Assembly (NCBI GenBank): GCA_017434775.1
Contig: JAFSGG010000013.1
Location: 1-57,220 of the forward strand
Length of the DNA stretch: 57,220 nucleotides
Source: Clostridia bacterium
GTDB lineage: Bacteria > Bacillota > Clostridia > Christensenellales > Aristaeellaceae
Reading direction: 5' to 3'
Numbering within the stretch: position 1 is the first letter of the stretch; each line of letters starts with the position of its first letter. The position numbers and the translations under genes were made by a program. Below, piece after piece: positions 50,541 to 57,220 of the stretch. Under the pieces are notes generated by a model. The model was not told where the DNA came from and did not search any database. It was given only the letters and a program-made list of their open reading frames with translations.

Positions 50541-50558
50541 TTGTCGATTGTTGTCGAA
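50541..50558 (+). promoter_or_regulatory. Tandem Spo0A boxes
   Basis: TTGTCGAT (50541-50548) and TTGTCGAA (50551-50558), the second matching the TGTCGAA core of the Bacillus 0A box. They lie 10-27 bases upstream of the -35 box of the Spo0E-like gene. Two more TGTCG words on the minus strand (within 50574-50589) fall inside the 3' end of the MBL gene. Confidence 0.62.
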
Positions 50559-50565
50559 TCCCTCA

Positions 50566-51399
50566 TCAATCGTCCGACAAATTTCGACAGGCGTTTTTCC
50601 AGGCTTCCGGCAGCTTTTCAAAATCGTAGCAAAGGGTATAATGGGGCTGGGGGTGGCAGGCAAATACTTTTTTTCCTTCCCACAGATGGTAAGCTTTTTC
50701 GGAAGTGGAAAGCACATTTTCCATGGAAAGGCCCTGGAGGAAAGCGTCAAAATCCGCCCGGCTCAGCAACTGATTGTGATGGGGGCAGAGCACCTGGGAA
50801 AAGGGCAGTGAGGATGCTTTTTGCAAAGAATCAATCAGTGTGCCCAATCCTTCGCATTCCGGGAAAAAAATCCAGGTGGTGGGGTTCATATCGTCCCCAG
50901 GGAGCAAAAGCTGCCTTTCCTTCACATACACGCACAGGCTGCCCTTGGTGTGGCCGGGACAGGAAAGAATCTGCGCCGTCAGGCCGCCCAAGCTTATTTC
51001 GCATTCATCCATGAAAGCAGCCTGTCCGCAGGGTATGCGGATAAATTCTTCTTCCGTCCAGTCTGAAAGATCCAGGCCCTTGTTCGTGGCCTGCTGCCAT
51101 ACACGCTGACGCCAGCTGCCGGCATAGAAGGCAAAAACAGCCTGTTCGTCCCGATGCATCAGCACATGATCAAACTGGAAAGCGCCGCAGGCATGGTCGT
51201 GATGGCCGTGGGTCAAAAGCACGTCAAAGGGGAGGGGGGTGATTTCCCGGACCGCAGCTGTGATATCATCAAAACCGTAACCGGTATCAATGAGCAGCGC
51301 TTTATCATCCCCCACAAGCAAGGTCATATGCATGCCCATCCGATCCGTCAGCATCCATACATTTTCCATCATTTTTGTCTTTTCTATCCGGCAGTGCAT
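50566..51399 (-). CDS. MBL fold metallohydrolase
   Basis: A 277-aa metallo-beta-lactamase-fold hydrolase. LLTHGHHDHACGAFQFD supplies the zinc motif HxHxDH; ILSCPGHTKGSLCVY the fourth His; LLPGDDMNPTTW the bridging Asp; PHHNQLLS a later His. Glyoxalase II-like and quorum-lactonase-like members share these motifs; the substrate is unknown. ATG 51399 follows GGAAGGAGAA. It has its own promoter, divergent from the GH13 gene. Confidence 0.88.
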   Translation of the reverse strand: MHCRIEKTKMMENVWMLTDRMGMHMTLLVGDDKALLIDTGYGFDDITAAVREITPLPFDVLLTHGHHDHACGAFQFDHVLMHRDEQAVFAFYAGSWRQRVWQQATNKGLDLSDWTEEEFIRIPCGQAAFMDECEISLGGLTAQILSCPGHTKGSLCVYVKERQLLLPGDDMNPTTWIFFPECEGLGTLIDSLQKASSLPFSQVLCPHHNQLLSRADFDAFLQGLSMENVLSTSEKAYHLWEGKKVFACHPQPHYTLCYDFEKLPEAWKNACRNLSDD

Positions 51400-51433
51400 G
51401 AAAGGTTCTCCTTCCATTGTTTTCTTTTTGCTT

Positions 51434-51462
51434 ACTATACCACAGGAAGGCCTGTTTGTCAT
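51434..51462 (-). promoter_or_regulatory. Promoter of the MBL hydrolase gene
   Basis: Minus strand ATGACA (51462-51457), 17-bp spacer ending TGG, TATAGT (51439-51434). Confidence 0.7.
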
Positions 51463-51470
51463 GTATTTTA

Positions 51471-51499
51471 TTGCTTTTCACGGGGAAATATGGTATAGT
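51471..51499 (+). promoter_or_regulatory. Promoter of the GH13 gene
   Basis: TTGCTT (51471-51476), 17-bp spacer ending TGG, TATAGT (51494-51499). The two divergent promoters here have identical extended -10 boxes (TGGTATAGT). Confidence 0.72.
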
Positions 51500-51542
51500 A
51501 AAAGGGATAAAAACCCAATGAATCAAAGGGGATTTTCAGAAT

Positions 51543-53297
51543 ATGCACATCTATCACAATTCCCAGGACAGCCGCTGCCGGCTGCCCCTTGGGGCAATGA
51601 AATGCCTGGATAAAGTAACGCTGCGGCTTCAGTGCAGCGACGAAGCTGAGGCTGCCGTGCTGCGTTTTTATGACGGCAGCGAAAAATGGTTTCCCATGGA
51701 TGCAGCTGCAGGCGGTTGGTTTCAGGTGACCATCAATATGCCGGATATTCCCATTTTGTGCTGGTATGATTTTCGGGTGCGGGATAAGATGGGCGTCATC
51801 CATGCCTATGGCTGCCCGGAGGACGGCATGGGCGGTGAGGGCCACGAAACGGATACGCCCCGTGCCTGGCAGGTTACCACTTACGCAGCAGATTACAAGA
51901 CCCCGGAACATTTGCGTCACGGGGTGATGTATCAGATTTTTCCCGACCGTTTTTATAAGAGCGGCAAGAATAACCATCGCCGCAGCGAAAATTATTATCA
52001 CGAAAACTGGAATGAGGTGCCCATCCTGATCCCCGAAGGCCAGGACGATAATTGTGCCCGGGATTTCTTCGGCGGTGACCTGAAGGGCATCGAAAGCAAG
52101 ATGCAGTACCTCAAGGATATGGGCGTGACGGTATTATACTTAAACCCTATCTTCATGGCCCGCTCCAATCATCGCTATGATACCGCCGATTATATGCACA
52201 TCGATTCCCATCTGGGCACCGATGCGGATTTCCGTTCCCTCTGCGAAACGGCGAAGCATTTCGGTATTCGGGTGATGCTGGACGGTGTGTTCAGCCATAC
52301 CGGGGAAGATAGCATCTATTTCAACCGTTTCGGCCGGTTCCCCACGGTGGGGGCCTGCCAGTCTACCCAAAGCCCCTACTATCCCTGGTATCAGTTCAAG
52401 CGCTATCCCGATGAATACGAATGCTGGTGGGGCTTCCACACTCTGCCTGCCATGGATAAAGAATGCGAAAGCTACCGGGACTATATGTTCAACGAAAACG
52501 GCGTGGTGCGCCACTGGGTGCGGGAAGGCAGCTGCGGCTGGCGGCTGGACGTGGCGGATGAGCTTTCCATGCGCTTTTTGCGCTCCCTGCGCGAAGCCGT
52601 GAAAAAAGAAAACGAAGATGCCGTGGTGCTGGGCGAAGTGTGGGAAGACGCCAGCCATAAGGAAGCCTATGGCGAAATGCGCTGCTATTGCCAGGGGGAT
52701 ACTCTGGACAGCGTGATGAACTATCCCCTCCGGGAAGCAGCCATTGCTTTCTTTACCGGCAAGACGACCTCTGCCGGGCTGAAGCGGCTCATTATGAGCC
52801 AGCAGGAAAACTACCCGGCACCCTTCTATTATTCCCTGATGAACCTGTGCGGCAGCCACGACCGGCCTCGGGCTATCAACGTGCTGTGCGAACGCACCTG
52901 GGAAGAAAAGCCCTATCAGGTGCGGGGCGAATATTTCCTGACGGAGGAAGAATATGCCCTGGGCCGCAAGCGTTTCATTGAAATGACCAAGCTCATGTGC
53001 GCCCTGCCCGGCATTCCCTGCCTCTATTACGGGGATGAAGTGGGCATGCAGGGTTCTTCCGATCCCTACTGCCGGGGCACCTACCCCTGGGGGGGCGGAG
53101 ATCTGGAACTGCAGGAAATCATCCGGAAATTGATGACAGAACGCCGGGACAGTGCCATTCTCCACACCGGTTTCCTCGCTGTGGAAACCCCGGACGATGA
53201 TACCATCCGTATTATCCGCCGGTTTGAAAACGGCCAGGATGTGTTCGGCGATGCGGCGGACGATGACGAAGTGATCATCGAAATTACACGAAAGTAA
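51543..53297 (+). CDS. GH13 alpha-amylase family enzyme (neopullulanase-like)
   Basis: A 584-aa cytoplasmic alpha-glucan hydrolase. An N-terminal beta domain (residues about 1-110) is followed by the catalytic barrel: VTVLYLNPIFMARSNHRYDT (region I-like), DGVFSHTG (region I), GWRLDVADE (catalytic Asp), VVLGEVWED (acid/base Glu) and CGSHDRPR (the transition-state Asp). The N-terminal domain and lack of signal peptide fit cyclomaltodextrinase/neopullulanase-type enzymes acting on maltooligosaccharides. The usual C-terminal beta domain is short (last strands end VIIEITRK). RecG follows after 8 bases. Confidence 0.9.
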   Translation: MHIYHNSQDSRCRLPLGAMKCLDKVTLRLQCSDEAEAAVLRFYDGSEKWFPMDAAAGGWFQVTINMPDIPILCWYDFRVRDKMGVIHAYGCPEDGMGGEGHETDTPRAWQVTTYAADYKTPEHLRHGVMYQIFPDRFYKSGKNNHRRSENYYHENWNEVPILIPEGQDDNCARDFFGGDLKGIESKMQYLKDMGVTVLYLNPIFMARSNHRYDTADYMHIDSHLGTDADFRSLCETAKHFGIRVMLDGVFSHTGEDSIYFNRFGRFPTVGACQSTQSPYYPWYQFKRYPDEYECWWGFHTLPAMDKECESYRDYMFNENGVVRHWVREGSCGWRLDVADELSMRFLRSLREAVKKENEDAVVLGEVWEDASHKEAYGEMRCYCQGDTLDSVMNYPLREAAIAFFTGKTTSAGLKRLIMSQQENYPAPFYYSLMNLCGSHDRPRAINVLCERTWEEKPYQVRGEYFLTEEEYALGRKRFIEMTKLMCALPGIPCLYYGDEVGMQGSSDPYCRGTYPWGGGDLELQEIIRKLMTERRDSAILHTGFLAVETPDDDTIRIIRRFENGQDVFGDAADDDEVIIEITRK

Positions 53298-53305
53298 CGG
53301 ATATT

Positions 53306-55309
53306 ATGATCAGGCTGGATGAAATGAAAGGCCTGGGAAAAGTCAGGCTGGAAAAATTGCAGGAAGCAGGCGTTCACACGTTGAGCGACCTGCTTTTTAC
53401 CCTGCCTGTGCGCTATCAGGACACTAAGACCCTGGTGCCTCTTGGCGAAGCGGAAGAGGGCAAGGAAATCTGTGTTTCCGGCTTTGCGAAAAAAGCGCCC
53501 CGGCTCAGCCGTTTCAAGGGCTTGACCTCTGTCACATTGACCCTCTGCGACGAAACCGGCTCTGTGCCCGTGCAGTGGTATAATCAGCCCTGGCTGAAGG
53601 ATCGTTTCACCGAAGAAAGCGAAATCACCCTCTACGGCAGCATCACAAGGGACAAAGCCGGCCGTCGTCGCATGGTGAGCCCGATGATTGTGCAGGAAAG
53701 GGGCATTCTGCCGGTGTATCGTTCCCTTGGGGGGATTCCGCCAAAAACCATGCGGGATTTTATGCATCAGGCCATGGAATACCTGGACGAATGCTGCCCG
53801 GAAACCCTGCCGGATATTCTGCGCATTCAGCATCATCTGTGCGAACGGAATTTTGCCCTGCGGCAGGCGCATTTTCCGGATAGCCGGGAAAATCTGGCCA
53901 TCGCCCTGCGCCGCATCAGCTTTGAAAGCGTGCTTTTGTATCAGGCGGCAGCGGCGGCCATGCGCGGGGAGCGGAAGGAGGGTATCCGCATTCCGGCCGA
54001 TGAAAAGGGCTGTGATGCTTTCTGGCAGACGCTGCCCTTTGCCCCCACCGGTGCCCAGCGAAAAGTGCTTTTGCAAATCGCCCGGGATCTGAACGCACCC
54101 TTTGCCATGGGCCGCATGGTGCAGGGGGATGTGGGCTGTGGCAAAACGGCACTGGCTTTCGGTGCCATGTATCTGGCGGCGCAGCAAGGCTTTCAGAGTG
54201 TGTTCATGGCACCCACGGAAATTCTGGCCCGGCAGCATCTGGAAAGCGCACAAAAAATGCTGGAACCCCTGGGCATCCGCTGCGGATTGCTGCTGGGCGG
54301 CATGAAGGCCAAAGAGCGCAAAGAAGCGCTGGAAAACATTGCTTCCGGTGCATGGCAGGCGGTGATCGGTACCCATGCTCTCATTTCTGAAGGGGTGGAG
54401 TATAAAAATATCGGCCTGGTGATCACCGACGAACAGCATCGCTTCGGTGTGCGTCAGCGCAGGCTGCTGGCCCGGAAAGCGGAAAAGCAGCCTAACGAAC
54501 TGGTCATGAGCGCTACGCCCATTCCAAGAACATTGGCCTTGGTGCTTTATGGGGATCTGGATGTGTCCATTGTGGATGAACTGCCCCCCGGACGAACGCC
54601 GGTGAAGACCCGTATCGTGCCGGAAGAAAAACGGGCCGGGCTCTATACTTTTATCAAAAGCGAAGCGGCTCAGGGAAGGCAAGCTTATATCGTCTGTCCT
54701 CTGGTGGAGGAGAATGAGCAGATCGACGCCGTCAGTGCTCAGGATATGTATGCGGAGCTTTGCACCGGCCCGCTGAAGAATTTGCGGCTGGGGCTCACGT
54801 ACGGTAATCAGCCGGCGGAAGAGAAGGCGGAAACGCTGCAGAAATTCGCTGCCGGAGCGATCGATGTGCTGGTGGCCACCACCGTCATCGAGGTGGGGGT
54901 TAACGTACCCAGCGCTACGGTCATGGTCATTGAAAATGCGGATCGCTTCGGTCTGTCCCAGCTGCATCAGCTGCGGGGCCGGGTGGGCCGCGGGGCCAGG
55001 GAAAGCTGGTGCTTCCTCATGGCGCACCCCAATGAACGGCTCAAAACCCTCTGCGAAACCAATGACGGTTTTGTCATTGCGAAAAAAGATCTGGAAATGC
55101 GCGGCCCCGGGGATTTTCTGGGCACCCGGCAGCATGGGGACAGCATGATCCCCGGTATGGCGCTGGGAGCAGATGTACAGCTGTTGGAAGAAACCACGGC
55201 ATGCCTCAAAAAACTGCGCACCACCGGCTATGAGGAAGAATGGGACATGGTGCTCCGCAGTGCCCGGGAAGCTTATGCCCGGGTGATGGAAGACGTGGCG
55301 ATGAACTGA
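53306..55309 (+). CDS. recG: ATP-dependent DNA helicase RecG
   Basis: A 667-aa branch-migration helicase that remodels stalled forks and Holliday junctions. An N-terminal wedge/OB domain (about 60-150) binds the junction. Helicase motifs: GDVGCGKTALAF (Walker A), APTEILARQH (Ia), DEQHRFGVRQR (II), MSATPIPRTLAL (III), DVLVATTVIEVGVNVP (V) and HQLRGRVGRG (VI). Length and order are typical. No clear ribosome site precedes ATG 53306 (only TAACGG), so translation may be coupled to the amylase gene. Confidence 0.97.
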   Translation: MIRLDEMKGLGKVRLEKLQEAGVHTLSDLLFTLPVRYQDTKTLVPLGEAEEGKEICVSGFAKKAPRLSRFKGLTSVTLTLCDETGSVPVQWYNQPWLKDRFTEESEITLYGSITRDKAGRRRMVSPMIVQERGILPVYRSLGGIPPKTMRDFMHQAMEYLDECCPETLPDILRIQHHLCERNFALRQAHFPDSRENLAIALRRISFESVLLYQAAAAAMRGERKEGIRIPADEKGCDAFWQTLPFAPTGAQRKVLLQIARDLNAPFAMGRMVQGDVGCGKTALAFGAMYLAAQQGFQSVFMAPTEILARQHLESAQKMLEPLGIRCGLLLGGMKAKERKEALENIASGAWQAVIGTHALISEGVEYKNIGLVITDEQHRFGVRQRRLLARKAEKQPNELVMSATPIPRTLALVLYGDLDVSIVDELPPGRTPVKTRIVPEEKRAGLYTFIKSEAAQGRQAYIVCPLVEENEQIDAVSAQDMYAELCTGPLKNLRLGLTYGNQPAEEKAETLQKFAAGAIDVLVATTVIEVGVNVPSATVMVIENADRFGLSQLHQLRGRVGRGARESWCFLMAHPNERLKTLCETNDGFVIAKKDLEMRGPGDFLGTRQHGDSMIPGMALGADVQLLEETTACLKKLRTTGYEEEWDMVLRSAREAYARVMEDVAMN

Positions 55310-55311
55310 CC

Positions 55312-55400
55312 GGAGCAGGGGCTTATGTAGCCCCTGTACTCCGCAAACGAGGACACGTCCTCTGGACACCTTTTCCGCGAAGTGGTTGACTTACAGCACA
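55312..55400 (+). repeat. Gene-3'-flank hairpin element R3, copy B
   Basis: Directly after the recG stop: hairpin CAGGGGCTTATGTAGCCCCTG (20 of 21 bases identical to copy A read downstream of the SGNH gene), then TACTCCGC and later GCGAAGTGGTTGACTTA. There is no T run, so it is not a standard terminator. Confidence 0.7.
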
Positions 55401-55713
55401 AATGCCTTTCCGTGCGAAGCGTAAAGGAACGAACGAAGCAGGGAGCTGCGCGCCCCCTGTACCCTGCGGCAAGGGGTTCCCCCCTGCACCCATTCTCGCG
55501 GAGCAGTTGTCTTATCGAACGAACGCATTTCCGCGCGAAGCATGCGGAAACGAACACTGTAGGGGCGGCCATGGACTGTCCGCTAATAACGGACCGGATC
55601 ATAGGAAATCGTATACCGTAGGGGAGGGGCTTGCCCCTCCCGTTTATCTTGTGTACCGAAACATTGAAGCCTGTACAAAGCCAATCAACTTCTCCACGGG
55701 CGTAATGAAAACA

Positions 55714-55815
55714 AGAGAACGGCGAGAGAGAAAACAAGTTTTCTCCTTCGCCGTTTCTCTGTTTTCCCCGGATGCATAGCATCCGGCAGGCGGCGTTCCG
55801 CCGCCGGCCTGTGGA
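55714..55815 (-). repeat. Triple-hairpin repeat R2, copy B
   Basis: Minus-strand copy of the element at 1671-1770: GGCGGCG..CGCCGCC (55793-55805 region), CCGGATGC/GCATCCGG (55768-55786 region) and the GGCGA..TCGCC hairpin (55719-55752). The loops and flanks differ from copy A. Confidence 0.8.
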
Positions 55816-56023
55816 GGATGACTTAGATTCAGAATTCAGAATTAAGAATGCAGAATTTAGTTAGAACATGAATTTGGAAGAGATAAAGGTGTGCTTATCC
55901 GTTGGAAGTTTGCAGTTCTCTTCCGATTTGTTGGAATGTTTCAGCTTCGGCGGCACAGGGTTTGTGTGAACTGTCTACTCCATCCGCAGGATGGGTCAAG
56001 GGACAATTGTCCCTTGTGGGGGT

Positions 56024-56101
56024 GGAGGGGGCAACGCCCCTCCATCGTTCCCCTTGTAACAACACAAATGCTACACAAAAAGGAAGGGGCATGCCCCTCC
56101 C
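56024..56101 (-). repeat. Dispersed repeat R1, copy B
   Basis: On the minus strand GGGAGGGGCATGCCCCTTCC begins the element and GGGGAACGATGGAGGGGCG with CCCCCTC ends it, as in copy A at 1342-1416. Confidence 0.8.
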
Positions 56102-56322
56102 ATACGGTATTTCGTTCCCTTCTATTGGTCATCGAACGACCATTCTTCCTTCTGAATTCTGAACGATGAATTCTGCATTTCTCCGAAACAGCGTCCTGCC
56201 TTCAGCGATCCAGAAAGAAATTAAGAAAAAAAGCGCCTGTTTCTAATCATTTTCTCATCTTTTTCCCTCTGTTCTTTTCATAATCGGTTGTTAAGATATA
56301 CCCGTAACGAAGGAAAGCGAGG

Positions 56323-56799
56323 ATGAAAGAAATGATCAATCTCAGTCTCATCGACAAGCTGCAGAAGCAAGCCAATGTATCCTTTGAGGATGCAAAGGAA
56401 GCCCTGGAAATGACGGAATGGGACGTACTGGATGCCTATGTATGGCTGCAAGCCCGGGGCAAAATCGATTCCCTGCCCATGGAAAGCGAACTCAGAGTAA
56501 ACGAAAAGAAAGAGGAAGAAAAGAACATGGAAAGCAATCAGAACACTGTGAACACCGCCCGTCAGGAAGAAGAAGATCTTGGTTTCTTCGGCAATCTTTT
56601 GCAAATGCTGCGCCAGAATCGTCTGGTAGCCCGGGCCAGCCGGGGCCGGGTGTGGTCCATCAGCCTGCTGGGATTGCTGTTTGTGCTTTTGTTCTTCCGC
56701 AAGTTCTTCTTTGTAGCCCTCATCATTTCTCTTTTGCTGCAGGTGAAATACTCCATTGAAGGCCCCGACGCAAAAAAGAAGGCGAATAACGCGCAATAA
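56323..56799 (+). CDS. DUF4342-type protein with N-terminal UBA-like helix bundle
   Basis: A 158-aa protein. Residues about 5-46 match the UBA-like start of DUF4342 proteins (LIDKLQKQANVSFEDAKEAL, EMTEWDVLDAYVWLQA). A charged link of about 40 residues follows, then two close membrane segments (WSISLLGLLFVLLFF and FFFVALIISLLLQV). Function unknown; the UBA-like part resembles that of EF-Ts and may bind protein. ATG 56323 follows GAAAGCGAGG; a second start (MINLS) lies 9 bases on. Confidence 0.82.
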   Translation: MKEMINLSLIDKLQKQANVSFEDAKEALEMTEWDVLDAYVWLQARGKIDSLPMESELRVNEKKEEEKNMESNQNTVNTARQEEEDLGFFGNLLQMLRQNRLVARASRGRVWSISLLGLLFVLLFFRKFFFVALIISLLLQVKYSIEGPDAKKKANNAQ

Positions 56800-56845
56800 C
56801 CGGAGATTATATGCCCCGGCGGGCAAAAAAAGTCCCGGAAAAATA

Positions 56846-56875
56846 GAAAAAAAGGGGGGGAACCCTCTTTTTTCT
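56846..56875 (+). terminator. Intrinsic terminator
   Basis: A-rich/G-run arm (AAAAAAAGGGGGG) pairs with CCCTCTTTTTT around a GGAA loop, followed by T. Confidence 0.7.
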
Positions 56876-56890
56876 GTTTCTGGGATATGT

Positions 56891-56896
56891 TATAAT
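56891..56896 (+). promoter_or_regulatory. -10 box of the NifU-like gene
   Basis: TATAAT at 56891-56896; no good -35 is seen in the preceding T-rich terminator tail. Confidence 0.5.
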
Positions 56897-56942
56897 AAAT
56901 TGGTTAATCTGTTATTATCATTTGTAAGGAGGACCAGAATCC

Positions 56943-57220
56943 ATGCAATATTCCCGTGAAGTGGAAGAAATGGTATGCGTGATGAAGGGCCCCAACCACG
57001 GCCCCGCACCCATCCCCGAAGAAGGCAAGTGGATCCAGGCCAAGGAAATCAAGGATATTTCCGGCCTCACCCACGGCATTGGCTGGTGCGCCCCCCAGCA
57101 GGGCACCTGCAAACTGACCCTGAATGTGAAGCAGGGCGTCATCCAGGAAGCGTTGGTTGAAACCATCGGCTGCTCCGGCATGACCCACTCCGCCGCCATG
57201 GCCAGTGAAATCCTGCCCGG
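56943..57220 (+). CDS. NifU-like iron-sulfur scaffold protein, N-terminal part
   Basis: The first 92 residues of a gene cut by the right window edge. The start MQYSREVEEMVCVMKGPNHG and the block HGIGWCAPQQGTCKLTL, ETIGCSGMTHSAAMASEIL match the clostridial NifU-like proteins that are usually encoded next to a GGGtGRT protein; full length is about 230 aa. Conserved cysteines at C12, C71 and others would bind a cluster. AAGGAGG (56927-56933) is the ribosome site. The function in Fe-S assembly is by family. Confidence 0.88.
   Translation, partial: MQYSREVEEMVCVMKGPNHGPAPIPEEGKWIQAKEIKDISGLTHGIGWCAPQQGTCKLTLNVKQGVIQEALVETIGCSGMTHSAAMASEILP

Larger units (their letters stand above)
55310..56322. 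repeat. Non-coding repeat island 2
   Basis: About 1 kb with no credible gene. It contains, in order: R3 (55312-55400), a C-rich hairpin copy (55463-55502) with CGAACGAACGCATTTCCGCG-like words repeated at 55410 and 55520, a third copy of the R1 palindrome (55619-55641), R2 reversed (55714-55815), heptamer-like AGAATTC/AGAATTA runs (55825-55860 and, reversed, 56147-56181), and R1 reversed (56024-56101). R1-R3 correspond to elements in 1231-1982 in opposite orientation. Confidence 0.8.

Noticed and set aside
1981..55310. A 53-kb mobile element bounded by the inverted repeat islands
   Set aside because: The interval is mostly conserved housekeeping genes (polC, dxr, tkt, recG) without integrase or transposase; the islands are better seen as independent repeat clusters, though an inversion between them is conceivable.
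55273..55782. Open frames in repeat island 2
   Set aside because: Same reason as island 1; they run across R2 and R3 and into the end of recG.

Overview
The window looks like chromosomal DNA of an anaerobic, endospore-forming Firmicute of the class Clostridia, probably a gut or rumen type of moderately high G+C. Support: PolC-type DNA polymerase III, a CotF-like spore coat pair, a Spo0E-like phosphatase preceded by sequences matching Spo0A boxes, RecX/VanW/VanZ/DUF4298 families, strong AGGAGG ribosome sites, TTGACA/TATAAT promoters, and carbohydrate genes for mannan and alpha-glucan. No genus can be named from sequence reading alone.

Layout. 1-1230: 3' end of rpoC and its terminator. 1231-1982: non-coding island of palindromic repeats. 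1983-10392: SGNH esterase, Fe-S aldo/keto reductase, lgt, spore-coat pair, then a tightly coupled run of serine hydrolase, recX, VanW and PIG-L deacetylase, a 48-aa small protein and a membrane protein. 10422-13988: minus-strand mannan locus (GH26-CBM35 mannanase, GH130 phosphorylase, LacI regulator). 14237-14533: truncated LysR remnant. 14761-19866: sugar-acid nucleotide locus (galacturonokinase-like GHMP kinase, nucleotidyltransferase, UDP-glucuronate 4-epimerase, UDP-glucose dehydrogenase behind a structured leader, VanZ). 20058-31917: monofunctional FAD synthetase domain, CDF transporter, then the housekeeping run frr-(67 aa)-uppS-cdsA-dxr-rseP-ispG-polC. 31939-42066: HMA metallochaperone, DUF2461, phosphohexomutase, transketolase, membrane diguanylate cyclase, XRE regulator with tandem operators, an unknown/PHP pair, signal peptidase I, AEC transporter. 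42104-44030: minus-strand operon of degenerate GGDEF protein, ECF sigma factor and anti-sigma-like protein. 44314-46598: surface protein with 23 acidic pentapeptide repeats, CNNM/CorC-type transporter. 46777-50109: UgpA-UgpE-UgpB-type ABC importer plus DUF4298. 50278-55309: Spo0E-like protein, MBL hydrolase, GH13 amylase, recG. 55310-56322: second repeat island, whose elements are largely inverted copies of those in the first. 56323-57220: DUF4342/UBA-like protein and the start of a NifU-like Fe-S scaffold gene.

How the genes fit together. The isoprenoid/envelope block supplies IPP/DMAPP (dxr, ispG), undecaprenyl-PP (uppS) and CDP-diacylglycerol (cdsA). The 14.7-19.9 kb block can in principle make UDP-GlcA and UDP-GalA de novo and by salvage of free galacturonate, for cell-surface polysaccharide. 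The GH26/GH130 pair cleaves mannan outside the cell and phosphorolyses the products inside. The most unusual items are the galacturonate salvage locus, the GGDEF-like/ECF sigma/anti-sigma operon, the Spo0A-box-linked Spo0E gene, the tandem operators at 37.9 kb, the unclassified leader RNA at 17.88-18.06 kb, and the paired inverted repeat islands. No tRNA, rRNA, CRISPR array, IS element or phage gene was recognised.
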